This document shows positions 11,578 through 24,240 of a stretch of DNA of 64,000 nucleotides, piece after piece (position 1 is the stretch's first letter; each line of letters opens with the position of its first letter). The DNA is taken from contig NC_084923.1 of the NCBI RefSeq assembly GCF_958298935.1, forward strand, positions 35,184,501 to 35,248,500, given 5' to 3'. The notes beneath the pieces were generated by a model. The model was given only the letters and a program-made list of their open reading frames with translations, was not told the DNA's origin and made no database searches. The position numbers were made by a program, and so were the translations under genes. Origin of the DNA: Phragmites australis (lineage: Eukaryota; Streptophyta; Magnoliopsida; Poales; Poaceae).

Positions 11578-14500
11578 ATTTTCACTACAGACGTCACTTG
11601 ACTTCCGTGTCCACGCACATGCGTAACCGGTACAGTCCTGCCACTGCCCCAGAGAAGTCGTGTCACACCTTCTCATCGTCGCCGCCTCCCTACGCCACGT
11701 TGTCGTGCTCCCACTGCCTCATCGTGCCCTCTCTCCCTCTATAAATAGAGTATCCCGGCTTCCCTTCTCTATTTCCCTACTTCGCCGTCACCACAGCACT
11801 GCTGCCGCGCTATTGCTCATCGCCAGTGACCTCGAATCCCCCTGCTGAGTCGGCCTCCATGCCGTGTTGCTATGTAACAACCATAGACGTAGGTCATGGG
11901 TGTTAATTGCATGCGGTTAGTGCTTAGCCACTGCCCTAGCTGTGCTCCACTACCCAGCTCTGCTCCAGCCACCATCTCAACCCCTCCTGCCACGACCCAC
12001 CATCGATAAGCCCCCAACCGAGTTTGCCATCGTGTGTAGAAGCCCACCGACCTTCTGCCTTTGTGAACCCCTGGTGGGAGCATGATTTTTTCAAGCTCAC
12101 CATTGTGGCTCCACTTCCATTGCTCCCAGCCGGCCGATCCCCTTCGCCGCTCGGATAGGCTAGCGCACCCGCGCGTAGCACGCGCATGGTAGGGCCGATC
12201 TCGCACCACATTGCCCGACTAAGCAAGTCGTGGATCGACCCGATAGCGGTTAACCTACTAGGAAAGCCTAGCTCCCGCAATCCACAACCAGCCGGTTCGA
12301 CCCGAGTCGGCCGGATATTGTGCAGCCCAACACTATACGGCTCAGGCCCAAGTCCAGGCTCGGCTCGGCCCAATCCGAGCCCATTTTGGACCAAACCGAG
12401 TATTGTACAAGTGGGATCCACCAGTTACTGTGTATGTGGGCACAAGTTACTGTACAATGGGTCCCATCCATGAATAGTATCATTTCATTTCTTTTATTTA
12501 ATTTTAGATTAAGTCTTTTAAGAGTCATAACTTCTCTGTTCTGGTTCTGATTTCAGCGATTCTTTTACCAAAATTTATCTAAAATCAAAATCTACCTATC
12601 TATTATAGTGTGATATTCATTGGGGATCATTTGGCTTTCCATTTGGTATTATTTGTTCTTCTCTAGTATAGTTCATTATTGATCGTAGTCGTATTTGTAG
12701 AACCAGTAGAGTTTTGTGAGTGCTGTGTGGGAAGCGTTAGAAGGAGGAGGATCTAGATTTTGATCAAGGTTTAGAAGAGAACATCGGAGACTCCTTGATC
12801 ATATTGAACCTATGATTTCAAATAATCTACATGATTAACTAAAACTAGACTTATTATCGCATGTGCTATGTATTACGCTTTTTCAAATTGCTGATAGTAG
12901 TTAATCCTATCAAACAATTACCATGCCTAAAATATTATCATCTAGAATACATATAACCGTAGGAATTACCTGTCGTTATCTATATTAATGTCGGGCGACA
13001 CCTTGATATCTAGCATGCTTAGGATTGAATACTTCTCCTCAGAAACGTCGCCTTGAAATGCATCTCTTCGGAGATATCAATTCACTATTTATCAAATTAA
13101 CCCATGTATCATGGATCCTTGATGGTTGTGAATTGCATGATAGTTCTGAAATCCTTGATGTCATGTGGGATATGGCGGAAGATGTGTAAAAATGGGTGAA
13201 ACTGTTTTGGCGGGGGTTGGTAGAGTAGTCATTCGGTCGAGGATGCTCTTGGGGGCTTGAGTTACCTTTGTGGTATTTTATTGCCAAAAGATACATACCC
13301 TGACCATTTAAGCACCGAATCTTGTACCGTCATGCTGAGCCGCCCTCGTGCAACAATGCGTCTTGTATGTGCAGGACTTTACTTTTCTTTCACCGGACTA
13401 GGTTGGGCATCATACTAGGAGGCTGAGGGCAATGAGCAGTCAAGTGACTATCTAACCCTCTGTTTGAATGTGCAGAGACCGGCAAGTGCTTAAAAATGGA
13501 ACCTGGCATTCAGTACAAGACCTTTAGTACTTGGGGGTAAATCTTGTAGAAAATCCTGGCATGAAATGTGATTGAAGTGTCTCGGTTTGATTCGCTCCTC
13601 CGCTTGCAACGGTTGGAGGCTGAGCATATCGCGTGGGTACAATGTACAACCTCTGCAAAGTATAAAACTATTCAAATAGTCATATTCACGGTCATGGACA
13701 TGTGGAAGCATGGTCACGCTTGATTAGACTCAGGGTCTTGATGAGTGAATATGTGGACTAGATATCTGTGAGATGAGGTTGCTAGCTAAATCCGCCAGGA
13801 TCTGAGTGGTACTAGAGGTATACTAGATGTGATGATATGGACTATAGTATGAGGTGTAGCCCCTCCTAGGAACAAAACCCCCCTAGATATGACTTATTAC
13901 CTGGTTTAGAACTACTCCAATTATTTTAAGGTTAACAGTAGAGAATACAACTGAGTCCCTGCATAAATTGCTTTGCACTTAAAACTAAACCGTAAAGCCT
14001 TATCTTTGAACTACCTTTATGTATCTATCAAACTCTTGAAGTAGTATAGGACTTGCTGAGTATCTTCCTACTCACTCTTGTTGTCATTCAGATGAAGAAA
14101 TTGAAGCCGATTTTGCTGGAGGAGAAGGCGAGGATGAAAGGTAGACTTAGAAGTCGCGTTTGCACCCTAGCCGCTTGTAGCTTTGGGTCGTTATCTTCTG
14201 CTTTGATTTTATTGTCCGTTGGACCAGGTTTGTAATATACAATATGGTTTATAATATTTTGTACTATGTGACCTTAATACTTTATGTACTAAATTTGACT
14301 GTGATACCATAACTGTTATACTATGCATATCAGCTACTTGATTTAGAAACTGATACATGAGACATAGGAGATCTTGGGAAAATGGGATCTTACAGAATTG
14401 TTCTATTTTAGGGAAGGAAAAGATAGTGTAAGCCATTACGGAGAAATTTTCGGATGTGCTAAGGGTGAGTTCCCTTTGCACTATCTGGAAATACCTATTT

Positions 14501-14585
14501 ATTACCGCAAACTCCAAAATCCAGATTGGAAAGGAGTTGAGGAGAGATATGAAAAAAAAGACTGAGTAGTTGGATGGGCAAGTAC

Positions 14586-17500
14586 TCTAGGACCCCAACC
14601 CAGGGTCTCATGTGCCTCCTATATCAGTCCTTAGGCCAAGTAGTTGATACGTACAGTACAACAGTTATAGTATCATAGTTAAACTTTGTACATAAATACT
14701 AAGGTTCATAGTACAAAAGGCTACAACCCATACTATATATTACAAACCTGGCCGAGCGGCCAACAAGACACAACGGAAAATAGAAGCCCAAGCCACAAGC
14801 AGATAGGGTACGAACGTGAATTCTAAGACTATTATCATCCTCGCCTTCACCTCCTACGAAGTCAACATCGGCTTTCTCATCTGAATAACAGCAAGAGTGA
14901 GTACGGAAGTTACTCAGTAAGCCCTATATTACTTCAAGGTGTTGATAGATTTATAAAGGGGGTAATTCAAGGATAAGACTTTATGGTTTAGTTTTAAGCG
15001 TAAAGCAATTTATATAGGTATCCAATTGTATGATCTATGATTGGCTTCAAAATAGTTTAAACAGTTCAAAACAAGGTAACAAGCTATATCTAGAGATTTT
15101 TCGGTTCTGGGAGGGGCCACACCTCACTCTGCAGTCCCTATCATCACCTCTGGTGTACCTCTAGTACCATACAACTTCTGGCAGATTGAGCCAGGAACCT
15201 CATCACACGGATATTTAATCCACACACTCTCTCATCAAGACACATGCACCCAGAGTCTAGTCAACGCGATTGCTGCTTTTGCGTGTCTATGATCGTGGAC
15301 ACGGTTATTCGAATAGATTTACACTATGTAGAGGTTGCACATTGTACCCACGCGATATGTTTAGCCACCACCTGTTGCAAACGGAGGAGCGATTCATACC
15401 GAGACACTCCAATCACCTTTTCTGTCGAGCTTTTCTACGAGATTTACCCCCAAGTGCAAGAGTCTATGTATTGAAGGCCAGCCCCTTTTTAAGCCTAGGT
15501 CGATTCTAGAAACCTCCAAACAGAGGGACAGATGGTTATTTAACTGCTCACTGCTCTCAGCCTCCTAGTATCATGCACAACTCAGTCTAATGAAGCAGAA
15601 GTCAAGTCCTGCCCATTCAGGACGTATGGTTGCATTGGGTGGCTAGGCCAGACGACGCAATGACTCGGTCCTTAAGCGACCGAGGCACGTATCTTCTGGC
15701 AATGAATAGCACAGAGGTGACTCAAGCCTCTAGGAGCATCCTCATCCAGAGTACTACTCACCTGCCCCGCTAAAAAGTTTTCACCCATTTTTACACATCA
15801 CCCATCATATCCCAAGGACATCAAGAATTTCACAACCATCACAGAATTCACAACCATCAAGGAATCATGATATATGAGTTATCATTGATAACAAAAAATC
15901 TTATTTTCAGGGATAGGTGTTTTAAAAGCGACGTCTCATGGAGACGTTTTAAATCCTAAGCATGCTAGATATCAAGACGTCATCTGACGTTAATATAGAT
16001 AACGACAGGTAAATCTTAGGGTGATATGTATTCTGGATGAGGACATGTTAAAGTATGACAATTGTTTGATTGATAGGGTTAACTACTATAAGCAGTTTGT
16101 AAAAGCGTAATACATAGCACATGCGATAATAAGTCAAATTTTAGTTGATCATGTACATTATTTGAAAATATAGGTTTAATATTATCAAAGAGATAGGACT
16201 TGCCTTGTCCGAGGTTTTCTTCAAGATCTTGGTAGTAGTTAGGATCTTCCTCGCTCCTAACGCTTCTCGCGCAGCACTTGTAGAATTATGGTGGTTCTGC
16301 TATTGTGACTATGATCATTAATAAGCTATATTAGGAAAGAATCAAATAACACCAAATGGAAAGCCAAATGAGTCATAATGGATATCACACTGTGATGGAT
16401 AGATAGATCTCGAATTTAGATGAATTTCAGCGAAATAATCGCCAAAATCGGAGCCAGAACAGAGAAGTGATGACTCCCGAAAGATTTAATCAAATATAAA
16501 TTGAGAAAATATGAAATGACATTATTCATGAGTGGGAACCACATGTGGGACCCATTAAATAGTAACTGGTGGGGCCCACATGAACAATACCTAGTTGGAC
16601 CGAATTGGGCTCAGATTGGGCCAGGTCTGGGCCTGGATAGGCCGAGCCAGGCTTGGGCTACACAGTACTGGCCCATTCAGGTTGGGCTGGCCGGTTTAGC
16701 AAGCTTCAAAGCTAGGCTAGCCCACTGGGCATGACTGTGGGCAGCTAGGTTGTCAGCTCGGCCGAGCTGCGTAGGACGCGGATGGCAGCCTGGCCATTCG
16801 CGCGTGTGGGCGTGCGGACGAAGTGAGCGGCGATGGGGGAAAAATCATGCTGACGACGAGCGATTCGACAGAGCCGCGCCGGTGAACTCGCTGGGAACGC
16901 GCTATCGCCAGCATTCCATAGCAGGAAGCTAATGTCGGATATCTACGCGTGATGGAGAACTTGGCTAGGGGCACATTGATAGCGACCGATGGCGGGAACG
17001 ACACCAGATGGGTACTAGAGGAGACGACGGTGGCGTAAGAAAAATGGGCAGCACCTCCCCTAGTCTAGGCGCGTTCTTCCTACAAGAAAAAGGAGCCAAT
17101 GGCTCTTGGCTACACGGCATGACGGTCGGACCATATACTCAGAAGTATAAGGCACATCGGCAACGATCTAAAGCACGGCGGCTGAGCAAAAGCTTGGCGG
17201 CACATGGCTACACACGAGAAGGAAACACGGTGACAGCTACATGCTAACTAAGAGGGCTTGTGAGGGGACTGGGAGGCTCACTGAGAGCAAGGATGGCGAT
17301 GGGAAGGGCGGTGACTGGCGATTCGTCGAAGAGGCAGCGACGGAGTGGCTCGGTCGAAGGCTCGGACAGCCTCCTGTCGGGCTTTTGGTTGACGGAGAGC
17401 GGCACTAGGATGACAATGTCCTCCTGGGGCTCCTTGGCAGCACGTGAGTGGTGGACCGACGACGGTGAGCTGCGTTTGGGAATGAAAATGGCGTGGCAGT

Positions 17501-18513
17501 GGGTATTGGAAGAAAGGGGGGGGGAGAGGACCGATGGCTCTATTTATAGAAGGAGAGGAAGTAGTGAGGTGGTGCAACGCTTGCATCACGAGGTCCTCGA
17601 TGGGTTGAGTGGCCGTTGAGGTGGCGAGGCGGCTCCCACCTTAATCCCCGCGGTATGGGGGCACTATGCAGAAGTCACACGGCTGCAGTGGCCTGGGTGG
17701 CGCGATCATGGGCGGAGAGGGAAGAGAGAGAGAGAGAGCGAGAGCGCAAAGGGTGTCTCAATGATATTTTTGGGAAAGGTGACCGGCGCAGTAGCAAGGG
17801 ATAGCGTGACACTATGTCGCATTGGAGGAGGGAGGAAGACAACAGAGGCGTAGGTGTGGATGGTCGACACGTGGGCGGCTGAGCTCGCGCGCAGGCGTGC
17901 ATGCTAGCAAGAAGGCTAGCGTGCGGGCGAGCAGGTCAAGGATGCGGGAGTTGGGCCGCGTGTGGTTGCGATGGCCTGCATGCATGGGAGAAAGGGAAAT
18001 GAAGCTGAGCCAGCTGCTGTGGGCTGGAACAGAGAGATGGGAGGGAGATTTGGCCTGGGGAGAAACAAAAAGGAAAAAAGGAAAAATGAATTAAGTTTAA
18101 ATTCAAATTGAGGCATTTGAATTTGGACTTGACTTTGGATTAGAATCAATTTCAAATAAGCATATTTAGACTGTGATTTGGACTTGGATCTTGAGGTTTC
18201 GAAGATGATTTGAATCAAAAAGATTTGAATGCAATTTGAATTTGGGCTTAATAGAATCTAAGAATAGATTTGAAATTGAGAGACATTCAATATCAAATCT
18301 CCACATAAAAACCATAAAACAATGCATACGAACCAATTTAATGCAGGGATCATTTTGAAAATAACCCTAGTGCAGTTTGGAATACCTAGTCAAGTTAATA
18401 TACTTGAGTATGTATTTTTTCTTGATTTTAGTTGACTTAATTAATCACAAAAAAGTTTTAATTTGGTATGAAATTTTTAATTAATTAACATGTTAAAAAC
18501 TCAGGATGTTATA
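14586..18513 (-). mobile_element. Solo LTR 2 of the inverted pair
   Basis: On the minus strand it begins TATAACATCCTGAG at 18513 and ends near GGGTTGGGGTCCTAGA at 14586. It is flanked by a perfect 5-bp duplication of LINE sequence, AGTAC at 14581-14585 and 18514-18518. Length is 3,928 bp. It is homologous to solo LTR 1 over essentially its whole length but lies in the opposite orientation, only 191 bp away. The different target duplications show two independent insertions. The first terminal base pair has decayed (TATA for TGTA; TCTA for TGTA). No coding sequence is present; open frames at 16500-18100 are LTR composition. Confidence 0.85.
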
Positions 18514-19438
18514 AGTACTTATCGTTGGGAGGTAGACTTGTCATTCTCAACTCTGTGCTTAGTAGTCTCCTAACTTATATGATGTCTTTCTTTTTGATCC
18601 CTCACGGGGTCCTCAAAAGGCTGGATTATTTTTGTTCCATATTCTTCTGGCAAAATGACAGTCACAAAAAAATATCGACTAGTAAAATGGAGTGTCCTCG
18701 GCCAACCTAAAGATCAGGGCATTTAGGGATCCAAAATCTTGATGCTAAAAACAACGCTCTTTTATGCAAATGCTTATACAAATTAGTTTCCGAGGAATGG
18801 GTGTGGTAGAACCTTCTTCATAATAAATATTTATGGTCCATACCCCTTTCATAGGTTAGCTGGAAGGCTGGTGATTCGCACTTCTGGGCAAGGTTAATGA
18901 AGGTGAAATGCCATCTTTTTCACTTTGGTATCTTCATAGTTAAAGATGGCTTTGAGATCAGGTTTTGGGAATATATATGTCTTGGTAACTCACATCTGAG
19001 CAGCCAATATTCTGATCTTTATAACATAGCTCGTAACAAATAAGACATGATAGCTAGTGTTTTGTAATCTTTTCCACCAAACATTGCTTTTTGTTGAAGT
19101 CTAAGCAGTCCTAAGTTGATAGCGGGGGGCGACATGCTCTCTCGCCTTATCAACATCAACCTTACATCTGAACTCGACGAGTTTCAGTGGAAGTTGACCC
19201 AAAATGGTAGGTTCTCAGTTTGGTCCCTCTATCGTGCTCTTATTAATATAGATGAACCTCTACAGAACAAGAAAAATCTAGAAGATTAAAATACATCTAA
19301 AGATAAAGATCTTATTTTGGTACCTTCAAAAAGGGGTCCTCATAACAAAAGATAATCTTTTCAAGAGACAATGACACAATAGTCAGAAATATTATTTCTG
19401 TCATAAGAATGAGACGATTAAGTATCTCTTTTTTAATT

Positions 19439-20249
19439 GGGAAAAATGCAACCCCCAAAAGTCACTTGGATTTTGACTTTTCCCCAGAAGTTGTTTTGTG
19501 CAAAAAAACCCACGAAGGTTCAGCTTTATTGCAAAAATAACCCTAAAAATTAAAAAAAATTAAAACAAATCACAAAAGTTCTAAAAAACTAGAGACAATT
19601 CTAAGACCTTATGTGATTGTTTTAAAATAATATCCTTTGCATCATATTTCATGGAGAGTAAGTTTGAAAAAAAGGAAAAATGTGCAGCTCATTTATTAAT
19701 TCGAGTTAAATATATAGTTAATTATTTACTAATCCAAAAATTATGAAACCAATTTTTTTAGTCTTCTTACATGATTCTCTATCTTCTAAAAATACATGAA
19801 ATCTTGAAATAGTTATTGTAACGTGCAAGATTGAGTAAATATGTTGCAGATAGATTAATTCATAACTAATCCATAACACCCCCAAAATTAGTGAAACCAC
19901 TTTTATTAGTTTAATTAAAACAATGATTTGTGTAGGAAAAATAATGGTAGACATGACAAAGTTAAAATAACATGAGTTAATAAATGAAATGCACATTTTT
20001 CATTTTTCCAAACTTCATCTCCATAAAATATATGCAAAGGATATTATTTTTGAAACAAAATTCACAAAAAGTCTTAGAATTATCTCTAGTTTTTTTAAGA
20101 ATTTTTTGTGATTTTTTTGAATTTTGGGGGGGGGGGGGGAGATTTTTTACAACAAAGTCAAATTTTTGGGGGTTTTTTTTTTGCAACAAAATAACTTTTA
20201 GGGGAAGTCAAAATTCAAGTGACTTTTAGGGGGATTTTGCATTTTTCCC
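19439..20249. mobile_element. Mutator-type MITE with very long inverted repeats
   Basis: The ends GGGAAAAATGCAA and TTGCATTTTTCCC are inverted, and a perfect 9-bp duplication TTTTTAATT flanks the element at 19430-19438 and 20250-20258. A 9-bp duplication is the Mutator signature. The inverted arms continue for about 260-270 bp with substitutions and small indels, leaving a central loop of roughly 280 bp. It has no coding capacity. It interrupts the LINE between the residues encoded at 19430 and 20259. Confidence 0.85.
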
Positions 20250-20785
20250 TTTTTAATTTCATTTTGCTAGTCTGTATGGTTTATCATTTAAGTGGTTCCT
20301 AATCTTTACTCACTTAGGAGTGTTCTAAATATGTTTGGTAACTGGTTTTAGGGGCTTAGTAAACATTAAGAAGACAAAATTATGGTAGCAACGATAGCAT
20401 TCTGTTGGTCGATGTGGCTATACAGAAATGATATGAATTTTAATAAAATAAAAATTAACTCTTTTTTACAGGTTATCTTTACTGGTATGCGCTGGCTTCG
20501 CATATGGGCTATGTTGCAGTAGCACCGACATATGGTGAAGATGGCATGTTCTCTTATGGTGCGGGTGGTTAAGAATATGTTTATCCTGTTTGAATGACAA
20601 CCTAGATTTTGGATAGGAGGACCTTAATAGACTGCTAGGTGTCTGTCTTTTTGTTGTTTCTTTGCTTTTGGTTCATTGTATGACTGCGTGCATCTGAGCT
20701 ATATAAAAATTGAAAGTGAACTTTTATATATTTTGTATCATCTTGATGTAACGCTAAGAGTCAATAAAATTTTATTTATTAAAAA

Positions 20786-21179
20786 ATAACACACAAGCAA
20801 GAATATTGTACTTCAATTAAATTCTAGACGATTCAATTCCATTTGGAATATGAATTGGAATTTAATTATAGGATCCAAACGAGCAAGGATTTTCATACGA
20901 AATAGTACAATTCTTGAAAATTTCTCCAAACCAGCTGTGAGTAAAACTCAAACCCTCCGTTTGGATAGTTTATTTTTAGCTTTTTCAAAAAAAAGTTAAA
21001 AACTATCCAAACAGTTAGCCTTGTGTTTTGGCTTCTGGTTTTCTTATTAGTTGAAGGAACGGTTGTAGCTAAAATAAATTAAAAACTAAAAAATATATTC
21101 GAGCTGGTTTTTGTTTTTTAGTTATGCTTAGAAAAGTAAAAATTTATTATAAAAATCAACTACCAAAATTCAATAACCA
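20786..21179. other. AT-rich intergenic spacer
   Basis: The segment lies between the LINE tail and the GC-rich 5' region of the first REM copy. Within 20950-21125 there is a CTCCGTTTGGATAG motif followed shortly by CTATCCAAACAG, in inverted arrangement, which hints at a small MITE. I cannot define its borders. Confidence 0.3.
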
Positions 21180-24100
21180 CAACTGCGCTGTGCCCGGCGG
21201 AGGGAGACGGTGCGGCCGTCGGGCTCCCGCCACCGTCTTCCGCGTTCGCTGGGAGGAGCAGGGCCGTGGGCGTCTCCCAGCCCGGGGAGTGCAGGGCGCC
21301 GGAGACGGGGATGCCCGTCCTCTCATTTCGATGCCCACGCCCACTGCTCTCGTGTGGCGCTCGGAAAAGCCAGCTGCCGAAATCCAGGTCCGGCCTTGCA
21401 CTGATTCTGCTCTCTTTGCTTCACGACGAGGCCGATTTGCATGTGGAACAACTGTTGGGCGAAGTAGGCAGCCCGGTAGCAAATTGGAGACAGGCACGCA
21501 TTATGCTAGTGTGAGACAGGAATCAGGATATCTGCTCGATTACCTCATTTTAATACTCTCTGAAACATTTTACATGACGATTTTAGCTCCCGTCTCTAAA
21601 TTTATGACCCCAAGATTGGGTATGGAACTAGTTTCAGTATCTTTAGAGGTGAAACAAAGTGATGGCGCGTTCAGTTAGGCTCAAATGCTTCCGTTCTTTT
21701 CTCTCCATACAAAATGGTCAGTACTGACGTACTGTATTTGCAAGCAGTGCCAGGTTGCAACTCTGAAGCAACGATCTGATGCAGGCATGCTTACGAAGCG
21801 ACAACTTAGGTACCTTATTTTCTTTGCAATTACCATTTCTTTCCAGTAATTCTTCCATCTGCTGCGCCACAGAATACTACATTTCGTGCTGGGGAATCTA
21901 TTACTGGCTTGCTACTTTCGAGGAGAAGAAATCATGACAGCTTCTGCAGATTCTCTTCCATCTTTTATTCGTATAGTGCCAATAGATGCTTCATGATGTA
22001 AATAGATATATCTACTGAACTATGATTTCATGGAGTTCTTTTCAAAAGAGGCATGATTACCTCTGCGGTTGGCGTTTACTGTTCATGCAACGAAGTCTGG
22101 CTTGTGTGTATATATATGAAGCGGTAACTTTGGGTTTCTTTCTCTGCAGTACCATTGTTTGGAGATTGGAGGAGCTTCTGGACAAAGGTAAGGGCATCTA
22201 GTCTTTCTTTTGAGCGGCAAGAAAGTATGAGAGCCAAGATCAGCTCTGATTTCGTCAGCTGTTTACATGTTAGTTTTGATTGATTTTAAAGGCGCATGGT
22301 GCACCATTTCTTTCATACTGCCTCAAGAAATAGATTATACTTAGGGTGCTAGATTGCTGCATATTCGCGTAATGCATATTGTTTAGCTGAATGAAGCATA
22401 AGCAAGAATGCTGCCAACGTAAATTCAGTATAGGAAGTAGCATGCACTACCTCTCTAACTCATGTAATGTCTCAAGGAAAAAAATACTCATTTAACAAGA
22501 AACTAATCTTTAGGGATGCAAACTACCTATTTGATGTGGTGTTGAGATTTTGTTTTGCTTGGTGTACAGTACAGCAGTGTTTCTTTCTTGATTGAATTTG
22601 CATCTGATATGAACTGCGAATTTCAATTGACATGGCTAGAAGTGGTGGTTCACGAATGAAGAAACCCTGTGATTGTTGCAGAAGATACTTGGATCATCTG
22701 GATGCAAAAAATCAAAATATGATCTGCTTCCTCAGGTGTATGACTGCCAATTCTAAACATAGCACCGTAAGCCTTCACAAGTTTGATATCTCGCTTGTGT
22801 TCCTACATACATTGTCTTTTCCATTTCCTTTTACATGATCGATTGGTTGGTATTAGTAAGTGGATACTGGCTTTTAGTACTTTTGGTAAACTTGATTCGA
22901 GCTAGCCAGAACTGAATGATGCTAGCTGCTAACTGAACATAGATAAGTGAAACACCCCCACAATTATAAGCATAATTGTGACAGATATAATGCAAATTGC
23001 AAAGATTTGTTAAGTATTCTAGTGTTTCTGTGACATGTCCAGGCCTGAAACAGCAGCACAATAGACTTGTATGTCGCCGCACATTAGGCAAAGCTTCAAT
23101 TCCCCCCTTTCTATGGGATTTAGTTCGTTTCATGTATCGAAGCCTTTTTGCACGCACCATTAATCACTGCTGAATAAACAAAATAACATATGTATCAATC
23201 CCATGCACTTGACGCTCATCAAAATTTGTTTAGCCTTACAAACCTCTCATGGTTGTCAAATCCTGTAAGCGAGAATAGTATGTAAAGCTTATTATTGATT
23301 GTTGTGCCTCATGGTTTTAGACCTTTGATAAGTCAGTGCAGCCCCAGCTATTTTTTGACAAAACTAATTTATTCATATGCTGACAAAACATTGCTCTGTT
23401 CCACAATCTTATTATTGTGAATTTTGTACATGACATGAGTATACGTTTTCTGGTGTCATGTCTGCTAGTTAACAATCTAAGCAATCTGCATTTACGGATG
23501 CATTCCCTAACTGTAGAAAATACATCTTTCATGCGTGAACGGGTGGCCCTCAGAGATGTCCGCGTTCTACATGTCCCGTCAACACTTATGTACGCGAATA
23601 TATTCACCAAGAGTCTGCCAACTGTGGTGTTCCAAGATTTCCACTCCAGTCTCAAGATCCGTGAAGCTCCAAGTTGACACTACGGAAGGGTGTTGGAATA
23701 TCTACTATCCAGGCCCAGCCACCCTGCCGCCTGGACCCATCGTGACCGAATGGAAATGATCTCCATGTATAGCAAGGATCCGTATGTATAGAAATGATCT
23801 TTATGTATAGAAAAGATAGCTATAATTTTCTAGTTTAGAGAGATTGATACCTTACTATTTATAGCTCATCTCTTACTAGTTTAGCATCTTGTACATCTAT
23901 ATAAGACTTCCGGCTCTATTGGGAATAAACAAGCGGAGTATTCCCCCATCTCCACACTATTTCACTAGCTAGTATCTGTTACATTAGCACGTCCTAATTA
24001 AGACTTATGGTACAGCTTGCAGAAATGACATGGTTATCTTATATGCTCGAAGAATGGTATTATTTGTGCAATTTTTGCATGTTGTACAAATTTAGCAAAC

Positions 24101-24240
24101 AGCTGCATGTCAGCATGTGCTTTGCACGTTGTACAAACTTTTAGGAGTATACTTACTATTCTTACCTTACATAATCTTTGGAAAAGTATTCAGATACCGG
24201 GATGATAACTCAATGGCCCTTGCCCTGTTTTCATTAGTGA
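21180..24240 (+). pseudogene. REM B3 gene copy 1, gutted by a copia remnant
   Basis: This is a duplicate of the intact REM gene at 26292-33587. Shared parts in order are a GC-rich 5' region (compare 21400-21500 with 24430-24530), a 38-nt untranslated exon at 22150-22187, and a first coding exon at 22632-22766 encoding a 45-residue version of the N-terminus ([15 protein letters not shown]) with donor GTAAGC. Next come intron 1 sequence to about 23525 and, after the copia remnant, the 3' flank from 23965 to about 24235, which matches 33825-34050. All B3-encoding exons are missing. The acceptor before the first coding exon reads TTTCAATTGAC, where the intact copy has TTCCAGTTGAC, so the AG is lost. 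It cannot encode a B3 protein on its own. It could still act as an alternative 5' end for the downstream gene, but nothing proves that. Confidence 0.8.
23525..23964 (+). mobile_element. Ty1-copia remnant: RNase H tail plus 3' LTR
   Basis: At 23545-23680 the plus strand encodes the C-terminal end of a copia RNase H region (VLHVPSTLMYANIFTKSLP), a block highly conserved in plant copia polyproteins. The LTR follows at 23691 (TGTTGGAATATC) and ends at 23964 (ATTTCA), 274 bp. The upstream portion of the element is missing. The remnant sits exactly where copy 1 jumps from intron 1 to its 3' flank, so the deletion of B3 exons and of most of the retroelement may be one event. Confidence 0.75.

Larger units (their letters stand above)
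9194..14394 (+). mobile_element. Solo LTR 1 of an inverted pair, with nested insert
   Basis: The sequence starts TGTAACATACTGAG and ends GGGATCTTACA. It is flanked by a perfect 5-bp duplication of LINE sequence, GAATT at 9189-9193 and 14395-14399. It contains no polyprotein. Its first 850 bp and its last 1.9 kb align, in reverse orientation, with the second solo LTR at 14586-18513, so both belong to one family with an LTR of about 3.7-3.9 kb. The extra length is the nested element at about 10072-11577. The middle is GC-rich with an abundance of CCC-type codons and gives rise to several spurious open frames. An AT dinucleotide run lies at 9277-9328. Confidence 0.85.
6310..20785 (+). mobile_element. 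L1-like LINE, decayed and split by later insertions
   Basis: Pieces of one ORF2 can be read in order on the plus strand. 6320-6600 is the end of the endonuclease (GEDFNIMRF, then DHTPIFIDTGG). 6780-6932 is the linker (LRGWATHTSG). 8217-9193 is reverse transcriptase, with HNKAPGPDGFPVEF, QQYRPVCLLNVSFEIF, FEKAYDKVK and the catalytic block LQYADDTIIFM at about 9065-9097. 14395-14585 continues it (FPLHYLEIPIYYRKL). 18519-19430 carries GGRLVILNSVLSSL. 20259-20785 gives the C-terminal part (MWLYRNDMNF) and a 3' tail with AATAAAATTTTATTTATT followed by an A-run. Stops and frameshifts occur in every piece, so it is inactive. The gaps are insertions at about 6933-8216, 9194-14394, 14586-18513 and 19439-20249, three of which have clean target duplications. 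Confidence 0.85.

Noticed and set aside
21124..21678. 184-codon open frame
   Set aside because: It overlaps the duplicated 5' region of REM copy 1. The matching region of copy 2 has no such frame, and similarity continues across non-coding parts.
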